The notes beneath the pieces were generated by a model that worked only from the letters and a program-made list of their open reading frames with translations, had not been told where the DNA came from and made no database searches. The translations under genes were made by a program, and so were the position numbers. DNA of 64,000 bases from NCBI RefSeq assembly GCF_000166395.1, contig NC_014655.1, forward strand, positions 1,984,001 through 2,048,000, given 5' to 3'. Positions 8,884 to 15,926 of the stretch are shown here, one piece after another (positions within the stretch are counted from its first letter, which is position 1; each line of letters opens with the position of its first letter). The DNA is from Leadbetterella byssophila DSM 17132 (GTDB lineage Bacteria > Bacteroidota > Bacteroidia > Cytophagales > Spirosomataceae).

Positions 8884-10161
8884 ATGAACAGGTCTGAATT
8901 CATCAAGACATTAGCGGCCGGAGCACTGATCTCCCGCCCTTTCCTTGTACATGCCCATAAAACAACTTATACACTAGCACTGATAGGTAGCGGTTGGTGG
9001 GGTACAAATATACTCCGGGAAGCACTCAAACATGGGGGGTGCCGACTAGTAGCTCTCTGTGATGTAGATAGAAATCAAGTCCAAAAATGCTATGAGGAAG
9101 TGAGGAAAATCAGCTCATTTAACCCCAAAATCTATACGGACTACGAAGAGCTCTTACAAAAGGAAAAACCGGACATCGTAATCAATGCCACTCCGGACCA
9201 TTGGCACGCGCTTATAGCCATTGCTGCTCTAAAGTCAGGTTCCCATCTGTATTTAGAAAAACCTATTGGCCATACCATAGCGGAAGGACAAGCCATCTGC
9301 AAGGCAGTGGCAGATAGCGGCAAGGTCTGTACCGTAGGCTTCCACCGAAGGTTTTCTCCCCATAATGTCAGCGGGATGAACTTTTTGAAATCCGGAAAAG
9401 TAGGAGTGATCAAAGAAGTTAGGGCCTTTGTGCATTATAATTACTGGCCTGGAAATCCTAGCCCTGAGCAAGCCATACCAGAAGGATTAGACTGGGACAA
9501 ATGGTGTGGTCCTGCTCCATTGGTACCCTATATGAAGAGTATTCATCCTAGAGGGTGGCGACAAAGAATGGAGTTTGCGAATGGGCAACTGGGCGACTGG
9601 GGGCCGCATTGGTTTGACCAGATCCTGTGGTGGACAGAGGAGATTGGACCCAAATCTATACATAGCCTAGCTAGCAAAAAGATAAAGAATGATGACCAGA
9701 ATTCTCCGGAATCTCAAGTGGTCTTGTACGAATTTGAAGAGTTCAACTGCATCTGGGAACACTCTAACCTGAATGGTAGAGGCCAAAGCAAAACCGAGAA
9801 TGTGGGAGTCTATTTCCATGGTACAGAAGGCACCTTTCATATGGGATGGATGAACGGCTGGACCTTCTACCCTAAGGACAGCAAATCAACGGTCATCCAC
9901 GAGGATGCCCAACTAAATCAGCCGGATAGCCAAAACATAGATTTGGTCTGGAATGATTTTATGCAAAGTATCGAAAACAAAAAGACCCCATTTGCTGACA
10001 TCATCAAAGGACATAGAGCCACGAACATGAGTCTTTTGGGGGTAGCAGCCCTAAATGCCGGGAAAACGCTACATTGGGACCCCGTAAAAGAAACCTTGGG
10101 TTCAACAGATGATAAATTATTAAGAAGAGATTATAGAAAAGGATATACTTTCCCTAAATGA
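8884..10161 (+). CDS. Gfo/Idh/MocA family NAD(P)-dependent oxidoreductase
   Basis: A 425-residue protein. An N-terminal leader of about 24 residues (MNRSEFIKTLAAGALIS) resembles the Tat-type leaders common on Bacteroidota members of this family, but the second Arg of the twin pair is Ser, so export is uncertain. The Rossmann motif is ALIGSGWWGTN. NATPDHWHALIAIAALKSG and the family hallmark EKPIGHT follow, then the alpha/beta substrate domain with GQLGDWGPHWFDQILWW. Such enzymes oxidise or reduce sugars and sugar derivatives. It overlaps the next amidohydrolase gene by four bases. The substrate is not predictable. Confidence 0.88.
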   Translation: MNRSEFIKTLAAGALISRPFLVHAHKTTYTLALIGSGWWGTNILREALKHGGCRLVALCDVDRNQVQKCYEEVRKISSFNPKIYTDYEELLQKEKPDIVINATPDHWHALIAIAALKSGSHLYLEKPIGHTIAEGQAICKAVADSGKVCTVGFHRRFSPHNVSGMNFLKSGKVGVIKEVRAFVHYNYWPGNPSPEQAIPEGLDWDKWCGPAPLVPYMKSIHPRGWRQRMEFANGQLGDWGPHWFDQILWWTEEIGPKSIHSLASKKIKNDDQNSPESQVVLYEFEEFNCIWEHSNLNGRGQSKTENVGVYFHGTEGTFHMGWMNGWTFYPKDSKSTVIHEDAQLNQPDSQNIDLVWNDFMQSIENKKTPFADIIKGHRATNMSLLGVAALNAGKTLHWDPVKETLGSTDDKLLRRDYRKGYTFPK

Positions 10162-11819
10162 AAATAAAACTATTACTGCTGCTGTTCCTTGTGGGCTGCA
10201 AAGACAAACTACATTATGATGTTATTATCCACAATGGCCTAATTCATGACGGAACAGGGAATACCCCTTATGTAGGTGATGTGGCTATTCAAGGGGAAGA
10301 GATCGTTTACGTGGGTCCTGTTCTCAAAGGCGCTACCGCAGACCAGCTCATAGACGCCAAAGGAAAGATCGTAAGTCCGGGTTTTGTGAACATGCTAAGT
10401 TGGGCAAACGAAAGCCTTCTTCAGGATGGGAGATCTCTAAGTGGGTTAAAGCAAGGGGTTACTTTAGAAATCATGGGCGAAGGTTCTTCCATGGGGCCTT
10501 TGAATACAGAGCTTACCCATTATATGGAAAAAACGCAGGGAGATATAAAGTACACCGTTTCCTGGAAGACTCTGGGAGAATATCTTAACCATTTAGAGCA
10601 AAAAGGAATAGCTACAAACGTTGCATCCTTCGTAGGAGCTGAGACCGTACGCATCTGTGTTATGGGCTTTGAAAACAGGAAGGCTACAAAGGAAGAATTG
10701 CAACAAATGAAAGCACTGGTGGCAGAGGCTATGAAAGAAGGAGCTATGGGCCTAGGTACCTCTCTGATTTATGCTCCTGGCTCTTATGCTGACACAGAAG
10801 AGCTAATAGATTTAGCACGAACGGCGGGAGAATATGGAGGTATGTATATCAGTCATCTGCGCTCTGAGGGGAATGCCATAGATGCGGCTTTAAATGAGCT
10901 GATCACCATTAGTAAAGAAGCCAAAATTCCTGCAGAAATCTACCATTTGAAACTTGCTGGAAAGGACAATTGGCCTAAGATCTCCTCCGTCCTATACAAA
11001 ATAGATAGTGCTAGAGCCAAAGGCTTATCCATTACGGCCAATATGTACAATTATACTGCCGGAGCTACGGGCTTAGATGCCGCTATGCCTACATGGGTAC
11101 AAGAAGGAGGACTTGATGAGTGGAGGAAACGTTTACAAGATCCTGCGATCCGTAAAAAGGTGGGCAATGAAATGCAGATCAAACAAAAAAGTTGGGAGAA
11201 CCTTTGCCTTGCCGCAGGACCTGATCAAACCTTATTGATAGGATTCAAACAGGATAGCCTGAAGAAATATACGGGTAAAACTCTGAGTGAAGTGGCACAA
11301 TTAAGAGGAAAGACATGGTATGAAACGGCCATGGATCTAGTGGTTCAAGATGACTCCAGAGTTGGAGTAGTATACTTCCTAATGTCAGAAGAGAATTTGA
11401 AAAAACAAATGCAATTGCCCTATATGACTTTTGGCTCGGATGCCTCATCCTTAGCACCAGAGGGAGTATTCTTAAAGTCCAATGTGCATCCTCGAGCATA
11501 CGGAAATTTCAATCGGCTATTATCAAAATATGTCAGGGATGAAAAAGTGCTCTCTTTGCCGAATGCGATTCACAAATTGACATTCCTACCATGCCAGCGC
11601 TTGAAGATCAAAGATCGCGGATTACTTAAAGAAGGTTATAAGGCAGATGTGGTGGTTTTTACTTTAGAAGACCTGAAAGAAAACAGCACTTATGCAGACC
11701 CTCATCACCTATCTGAAGGCGTAGAGCATGTGTGGGTGAATGGTCAGCAGGTTTTAAAGAACGGTGAGTTTACCGGAATTTATAGCGGACAGTTTGTAAA
11801 AGGTCCGGGCAAAAAATAA
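10158..11819 (+). CDS. N-acyl-D-amino-acid deacylase / D-aminoacylase family amidohydrolase lipoprotein
   Basis: A 553-residue amidohydrolase with a lipoprotein-type leader (MKIKLLLLLFLVGC, lipobox Cys14), so probably membrane-anchored outside the cytoplasm. The family start IIHNGLIHDGTGNTPYVGDV is clear, as are metal-site segments SHLRSEG and IYHLKLAG and the later TFGSDAS. The usual HxH after SPGF is replaced by NMLSWAN, so one half of the binuclear site is missing. This matches a subgroup of D-aminoacylases that needs only one tight metal (family knowledge). The likely role is hydrolysis of an N-acyl amino acid or related amide. It is coupled to the upstream oxidoreductase by an ATGA overlap. 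Confidence 0.82.
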   Translation: MKIKLLLLLFLVGCKDKLHYDVIIHNGLIHDGTGNTPYVGDVAIQGEEIVYVGPVLKGATADQLIDAKGKIVSPGFVNMLSWANESLLQDGRSLSGLKQGVTLEIMGEGSSMGPLNTELTHYMEKTQGDIKYTVSWKTLGEYLNHLEQKGIATNVASFVGAETVRICVMGFENRKATKEELQQMKALVAEAMKEGAMGLGTSLIYAPGSYADTEELIDLARTAGEYGGMYISHLRSEGNAIDAALNELITISKEAKIPAEIYHLKLAGKDNWPKISSVLYKIDSARAKGLSITANMYNYTAGATGLDAAMPTWVQEGGLDEWRKRLQDPAIRKKVGNEMQIKQKSWENLCLAAGPDQTLLIGFKQDSLKKYTGKTLSEVAQLRGKTWYETAMDLVVQDDSRVGVVYFLMSEENLKKQMQLPYMTFGSDASSLAPEGVFLKSNVHPRAYGNFNRLLSKYVRDEKVLSLPNAIHKLTFLPCQRLKIKDRGLLKEGYKADVVVFTLEDLKENSTYADPHHLSEGVEHVWVNGQQVLKNGEFTGIYSGQFVKGPGKK

Positions 11820-11841
11820 GCGCTCCTTTCGGAGCGCTTTT
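11816..11841. terminator. Bidirectional rho-independent terminator, left copy of a 26-bp repeat
   Basis: AGCGCTCC-TTTC-GGAGCGCT followed by TTTT, beginning inside the stop codon of the amidohydrolase gene. The same 26 bases recur exactly at 13582-13607 on the other side of the insertion sequence. Confidence 0.85.
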
Positions 11842-11858
11842 CTTGAGTTTGGTTATTT

Positions 11859-11927
11859 ACTAGATATTAAAAAAAAAGTGCGTCAGATTTTGATTTGTCG
11901 CATTTTTTTGTGAGATTTATATCTAGT
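11859..11927. repeat. Long imperfect hairpin in the left end of the insertion sequence
   Basis: ACTAGATAT (11859-11867) pairs with ATATCTAGT (11919-11927). Inside, an A-run with TGCG pairs with CGCA and a T-run. The structure ends 13 bases before the first ORF and resembles the insulating hairpins with which IS elements block read-through transcription (inference). Confidence 0.55.
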
Positions 11928-11940
11928 TACACGACTAGAC

Positions 11941-12147
11941 ATGGGATATCCGACGAAAATTCAATTAATTAAGAGAGCCAAGAGTGAGCAGTGGTACGTA
12001 AATTTTCCTGCTGCTGTTGCGCAAGCCATAGAGTTCCAGCAAGGAGAAGTGGTGGAATGGGTGATTGACGATCATCAACGTTTGGTTCTACAGCGTAGTG
12101 ACGACTCTGTAAAAGAGCTTAAAAAAAAACTCCCAAGGAAGGTCTAA
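11941..12147 (+). CDS. AbrB/MazE-like N-terminal ORF of the insertion sequence
   Basis: A 68-residue protein: MGYPTKIQLIKRAKSEQWYV, then NFPAAVAQAIEFQQGEVVEW and VIDDHQRLVLQRS. The pattern of short beta strands with a GEVVEW turn resembles swapped-hairpin AbrB/SpoVT DNA-binding domains. It ends in KELKKKLPRKV, encoded over a run of nine A residues (12121-12129). A -1 shift there would fuse it to the transposase frame. It either acts as a separate DNA-binding accessory or forms the N-terminus of a frameshifted transposase. Small ORFs of this kind preceding related transposases are familiar to me but unverified here. Confidence 0.7.
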   Translation: MGYPTKIQLIKRAKSEQWYVNFPAAVAQAIEFQQGEVVEWVIDDHQRLVLQRSDDSVKELKKKLPRKV

Positions 12148-13442
12148 TTTGTTCTTTTCGGGAATTATTTGAAAAGTGCTTACCAGCGTTTAATCAACTT
12201 AGAACCTTTGAGCGAGCTCGGACTCTTGCTTTAGGTGTTTTATCGTGTGTTGGCCGATGTACTATTACGGGAATGGTAACGGCCAGTGGTGCTCAGTTCT
12301 TGGACTGGTCGGCTACCTATCGCCTTTTTAAGGGCAGCCGAATGAATATGAGCAAGATATTTGGCTGTATACGCAAAGAAGTAGTACTTACTAACGGTTG
12401 GGAGCATCCTTATATTTATGCTCATATGGACGATACATTACTACGTAAACGAGGAAAGAAAATCTTCGGAACGGGTTGGATGCGTGATCCACTTGGTCCG
12501 CCATTTAGCAGTAATTTTGTGTGGGGGCAGCGTTTTATTCAAGTGTCTTTATCGCTACTAGAAAAGGGAGTGTTTGGGCCTTCTCGAGCAATTCCTGTTG
12601 ACTTTACCCATTGTCCACCAGTAAAAAAGCCTACTAAAGGCGCTGACGAGCAAACCACAGCTACTTTTTTGCAACAACACAAGAAAGAGAAGATGAGTGC
12701 AGTAGGTCTGCAGCGTATCCTCTCTCTGAGAGAAGATTTAAATGCGGACGGTTTTTCTAATAAGAAAGTGGTGTTAAGTGTTGATGGTAGTTACACCAAC
12801 GAAACGGTAATAAAAAAGCTGCCAGCCGGAGTGGAATTAATAGGGAGAATAAGAAAAGATGCAAAGCTATTTTCTCCTGCCGAAGTAAAAATAAATCAAA
12901 GGGGAAGAAAACCTTATTTTGGAAGAGAGTTACCTACACCAGAACAAATACGGCAAAGTCCAGAAATACCATACCAAAAGATAGAAGCATGGGCAGCAGG
13001 TAAAAAACGAGTCTTTGAGGTGAAAACACTAAAAAATGTTAGGTGGAGGAAATCCGGGGAGCGAAACCTGATGCTAGTCATTATTCGTCCAGTTAGTTAC
13101 CGACTTACAAAAAGCTCCAAATTACTTTACCGAAACCCTGCCTATCTAATTTCTACCTCCCAGCATATAGATATCCAATTACTTGTACAGGCTTATATTA
13201 GAAGGTGGGAAATAGAGGTAGGCTTTCGTGATCAAAAAACATTGATCGGCTGCGGACAGGCACAAGTGCGTGAGAAAACAGCTGTCGAGAAAGTGCCCCA
13301 ATTTATATCAGCATGTTACGCAATGATCTTACTGGCAGCTCACAAATCAAACGAAAAAAATCGCAGCAACTTCCAGGAACTAAATGGTACAAAAACGCAA
13401 AAAGAAAAAGAATTACCACAGGAGATTTACTCAATCGTGTGA
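12123..13442 (+). CDS. IS4-family DDE transposase, main reading frame
   Basis: The open frame starts after a stop at 12120-12122 and carries transposase-like sequence from its beginning (LFEKCLPAFNQLRTFERART). There is no ATG until 12273 (389 residues from there), which would remove about 40 conserved-looking residues. A -1 shift on the A-run at 12121-12129 from the upstream ORF would supply the missing start. Catalytic features: first Asp in HMDDTLLRKRGKK, second in VLSVDGSYTNE, and the IS4 signature Y(2)R(3)E(6)K exactly matched by YIRRWEIEVGFRDQK. The frame ends early at 13442, while the expected C-terminus continues in the -1 frame to 13570. It is probably disrupted by loss of one A in the run at 13354-13360, or needs a second frameshift. 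Confidence 0.85.
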   Translation, partial: KKTPKEGLICSFRELFEKCLPAFNQLRTFERARTLALGVLSCVGRCTITGMVTASGAQFLDWSATYRLFKGSRMNMSKIFGCIRKEVVLTNGWEHPYIYAHMDDTLLRKRGKKIFGTGWMRDPLGPPFSSNFVWGQRFIQVSLSLLEKGVFGPSRAIPVDFTHCPPVKKPTKGADEQTTATFLQQHKKEKMSAVGLQRILSLREDLNADGFSNKKVVLSVDGSYTNETVIKKLPAGVELIGRIRKDAKLFSPAEVKINQRGRKPYFGRELPTPEQIRQSPEIPYQKIEAWAAGKKRVFEVKTLKNVRWRKSGERNLMLVIIRPVSYRLTKSSKLLYRNPAYLISTSQHIDIQLLVQAYIRRWEIEVGFRDQKTLIGCGQAQVREKTAVEKVPQFISACYAMILLAAHKSNEKNRSNFQELNGTKTQKEKELPQEIYSIV

Positions 13443-13570
13443 GAATGGAAAACTGGCTTGAAAGTGTACAAATTAATTTAACCGACTTCGCAAAACTCCA
13501 ACAAAAAATGGCAAAGTTGGGTAAAATCAACAATCCAGCAATCGAAGCTATATTTTACAACAGAAATTAG
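13361..13570 (+). pseudogene. Out-of-frame C-terminal segment of the IS4 transposase
   Basis: In the frame -1 to the main transposase, sequence from the A-run at 13354-13360 reads SQQLPGTKWYKNAKRKRITT, then GDLLNRVRMENWLESVQINL, ending at 13570. The KW...KKR...TxxDLxxxxR pattern is the usual C-terminal tail of these transposases, whereas the main frame here gives low-complexity NGTKTQKEKELPQEIY and stops. Adding one A to the run restores a continuous frame. This is best read as a displaced C-terminus, not a separate gene. Confidence 0.7.
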
Positions 13571-13581
13571 CCAAAGAGGAG

Positions 13582-13607
13582 ATAAGCGCTCCTTTCGGAG
13601 CGCTTTT
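13582..13607. terminator. Bidirectional rho-independent terminator, right copy of the 26-bp repeat
   Basis: Identical to 11816-11841: stem AGCGCTCC/GGAGCGCT, loop TTTC, flanking A/T tracts. It lies two bases from the rny stop and would serve the minus-strand rny transcript. One copy was probably shared by the convergent genes before the IS arrived (inference). Confidence 0.85.
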
Positions 13608-13609
13608 GA

Positions 13610-15175
13610 TTATTTCGCGAAGTTCACACTTCTCATCTCCCTTATGACGCAAACCTTGATTTGACCGGGATACTGCATTTCTTTCTCTATCTTTTGAGAG
13701 ATATTAAAGGACATCATGTTTGCCTCCTCATCAGATACGTTTTCAGAATCTACTATGACTCTCAATTCCCTACCTGCCTGGATAGCGTAACATTTCTCAA
13801 CGCCTTTAAAGGAGAGGGCCAGATCTTCAAGATCTCTTAATCTCCTGGCGTAAGATTCCATCATTTCCCTTCTGGCACCTGGTCTAGAGCCTGAGATGGC
13901 ATCACAAACCTGAACAATAGGAGAAATCAAGGAAGTCATTTCTATCTCATCATGGTGAGCTCCGATAGCATTACATACTTCCGGATTCTCTTTGTATTTC
14001 TTAGCCAATTCCATACCTAGTAAAGCGTGAGGAAGATCTGACTCTTCATTATTCACTTTACCGATATCATGCAATAGACCCGCACGTTTAGCCAACTTCA
14101 CGTTTAAGCCCATTTCTGAAGCCATGGCCGCACAAAGTTTAGCCACCTCTCTGGAGTGCTGAAGAAGGTTTTGTCCATAAGATGAGCGGAAACGCATTCT
14201 ACCCACCATCTTGATCAATTCCGGATGTAAGCCATGAATACCTAGGTCTATTACGGTTCTTTCTCCGATCTCTATGATCTCATTATCGATGTCCTTACGG
14301 GTTTTGTTCACCACTTCTTCAATTCTAGCCGGGTGAATCCTACCGTCTTGAACCAAACGGTGCATAGATAAACGAGCCACTTCCCTTCTTACAGGATCAA
14401 AACTGGAAATTACTATAGCTTCAGGAGTATCATCAACGATCACTTCTACACCGGTAGCAGCTTCTAAAGCCCTGATGTTTCTACCTTCTCTACCGATGAT
14501 CTTTCCTTTGATTTCATCGCTCTCGATGTTAAATACAGATACGCAGTTTTCTATGGCTTGCTCTGCTGCAGTACGCTGTATGGTCTCAATAACGATCTTT
14601 TTGGCTTCTTTCGTTGCAGATAGTTTAGCCTCTTCAATGGTTTGCTTGATATAGCTTGAGGCCTTGGTTTCAGCCTCTTGTTTTAAGGCTTCTACTAGTT
14701 CTTTTTTAGCCTGCTCTGCGGTGAGATTAGCGATCTTCTCTAACTGGATCACTTGTTGCTGATGCAACTTATCTGCCTCTTCCTGTTTACGGATGGCGGC
14801 TTCTATTTGTTCATTCAGCTTAGTGGATTTAAGGTTTAGTTCGTTTTCTAAACGCTTGTTTTGTTCGATTTGCTGAGCTACTTGGTTTTGCATCTGCTTA
14901 ACCCTCTGCTCGTTCTGTAAGATCTGGCTCTTTCTTTGATTACTTTCTTCATCAAATGAAGCCTTCAATTTTAAAAAGTGCTCTTTTGCTTCCAGCATCT
15001 TGTCTTTTTTGATGCTTTCTGCGGAATGTGTAGCATTTCTAAGGATTTCTTCACTTTTTTTCTTCGCTTCCTCCTCGTAGTTGGCCACATTCTTCTTCAT
15101 GAGACTGTTGCCAAGGAAATATCCTATGGCTGCCCCTACAAGCAAGGTTATGCCTGCAATTAAATAAACGTCCAT
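13610..15175 (-). CDS. rny: Ribonuclease Y
   Basis: A membrane-anchored endoribonuclease starting mRNA decay. The 521-residue protein has an N-terminal membrane helix (about 3-25, [18 protein letters not shown]), a long charged coiled coil to about residue 200, a KH domain ([20 protein letters not shown]) and an HD domain ([29 protein letters not shown]). Length and order match RNase Y of other Bacteroidota. It is the last gene of the pheT-coiled coil-zapA-rny series, separated from zapA by 81 bases holding a weak terminator-like hairpin. Confidence 0.96.
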   Translation of the reverse strand: MDVYLIAGITLLVGAAIGYFLGNSLMKKNVANYEEEAKKKSEEILRNATHSAESIKKDKMLEAKEHFLKLKASFDEESNQRKSQILQNEQRVKQMQNQVAQQIEQNKRLENELNLKSTKLNEQIEAAIRKQEEADKLHQQQVIQLEKIANLTAEQAKKELVEALKQEAETKASSYIKQTIEEAKLSATKEAKKIVIETIQRTAAEQAIENCVSVFNIESDEIKGKIIGREGRNIRALEAATGVEVIVDDTPEAIVISSFDPVRREVARLSMHRLVQDGRIHPARIEEVVNKTRKDIDNEIIEIGERTVIDLGIHGLHPELIKMVGRMRFRSSYGQNLLQHSREVAKLCAAMASEMGLNVKLAKRAGLLHDIGKVNNEESDLPHALLGMELAKKYKENPEVCNAIGAHHDEIEMTSLISPIVQVCDAISGSRPGARREMMESYARRLRDLEDLALSFKGVEKCYAIQAGRELRVIVDSENVSDEEANMMSFNISQKIEKEMQYPGQIKVCVIREMRSVNFAK

Positions 15176-15197
15176 TATCTAGTTCAATTAATGATGT

Positions 15198-15219
15198 TAA
15201 AATGAAACCACTGTTTCAT
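15198..15219 (-). terminator. Weak terminator or attenuator hairpin between zapA and rny
   Basis: On the minus strand ATGAAAC-AGTG-GTTTCAT (15219-15202) is a perfect 7-bp stem with a 4-base loop, followed by TTTT. It is A/T-rich, so termination is probably partial and would reduce rny expression from the upstream genes. Confidence 0.4.
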
Positions 15220-15256
15220 CTGATATCAAAAAAAGAAGACGTTAGATGAGAGAAAA

Positions 15257-15538
15257 TCAATCGGCCCAGCTGTCTCGGATCAGATCTAAACGCTGATCTA
15301 CTTCATTTTTTAGTTTTCCATAGCGGTCATTGACCTTAAGCGCATCTACAAGTGCCTCCACAGCCAGCGCAGTCAAAAGCTGATTTAGGTTTGCCGTTGC
15401 AGCATACTTATTCTTTAAAACAGCCAAACGGTCATTCAATATATCACGTGCATGTACGTAAAGCGCTTCCTCGTCTTTAGGTACGAGAAAAGGAATCTTT
15501 TCACCACTTAGATTGAAAACTACCTTTTCTTTATTCAC
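15257..15538 (-). CDS. zapA: Cell division protein ZapA
   Basis: A 93-residue protein with the ZapA fold signature: NLSGEKIPFLVPKDEEALYV at the N-terminus, the helix HARDILNDRLAVLKNKYAAT, then NQLLTALAVEALVDALKVND and a C-terminal coiled coil. ZapA binds FtsZ and cross-links protofilaments at the division ring. Its start overlaps the end of the upstream coiled-coil gene by eight bases. The pheT-coiled coil-zapA-rny order recurs in Bacteroidota (family knowledge), which supports the call for such a short protein. Confidence 0.88.
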   Translation of the reverse strand: MNKEKVVFNLSGEKIPFLVPKDEEALYVHARDILNDRLAVLKNKYAATANLNQLLTALAVEALVDALKVNDRYGKLKNEVDQRLDLIRDSWAD

Positions 15539-15926
15539 GATCCATGGACAATTGATTAATACAAATATCTATTTCTTCAATCAGCGTACTCAAAAACTCC
15601 TTAAGGTTGACATTTTCCGCTGACCCTTTTTCTTCAATATCGGTTACAATTTTACTAAAATTATTTCGTATTTTAAAGTTTTCGGAAACTAAAATACTTT
15701 GCTCGTTAAAGCGTGCTTCCTGCGCAGATAATTGTTCTCTTAGGCGCTTATTACTGAGTTTCAGACGCTCTATCTCAGCTTGGGATTGAGCTAAATCATA
15801 GTTCAATCCCTCAATAATGGCCTTCTGACTTCTCAACTGACTTTTTAAGAGCAAGAACTGCCCCTGTACTTCCTCAAACTTAGAAAGTAGATAACCGTTC
15901 TCTCTTAAAAACTCTTCTTCTTGCAT
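15531..15926 (-). CDS. Coiled-coil protein between pheT and zapA
   Basis: A 131-residue protein with no signal or membrane segment. Residues about 10-95 form an almost unbroken heptad-rich coiled coil (LLLKSQLRSQKAIIEGLNYD, AQSQAEIERLKLSNKRLREQ), ending with an acidic helix. Its ATG shares one base with the pheT stop, and its end overlaps zapA by eight bases. The position suggests a ZapA partner comparable to ZapB in size and coiled-coil character, but there is no clear sequence match and this is inference. Confidence 0.7.
   Translation of the reverse strand: MQEEEFLRENGYLLSKFEEVQGQFLLLKSQLRSQKAIIEGLNYDLAQSQAEIERLKLSNKRLREQLSAQEARFNEQSILVSENFKIRNNFSKIVTDIEEKGSAENVNLKEFLSTLIEEIDICINQLSMDRE

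Larger units (their letters stand above)
11842..13581 (+). mobile_element. IS4/IS701-like insertion sequence flanked by 26-bp direct repeats
   Basis: A roughly 1.7-kb element containing an AbrB-like small ORF and a DDE transposase frame. Imperfect inverted repeats sit near the ends: TTTGGTTATTTACT (11848-11861) against the complement of AGAAATTAGCCAAA (13562-13575), 10 of 14 positions matching and partial similarity continuing outward. Immediately outside are the two identical 26-bp terminator copies, which suggests an unusual long target duplication or a duplicated terminator. The ends are an estimate. The transposase frame is interrupted, so the copy may be inactive or may depend on frameshifting. 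Confidence 0.75.

Noticed and set aside
13313-13570. A separate small gene downstream of the transposase
   Set aside because: Its sequence is the expected transposase C-terminus in a shifted frame.
15176-15256. 6S RNA between zapA and rny, where it often lies in bacteria
   Set aside because: The gap is only 81 bases, too short, and holds just one small hairpin.
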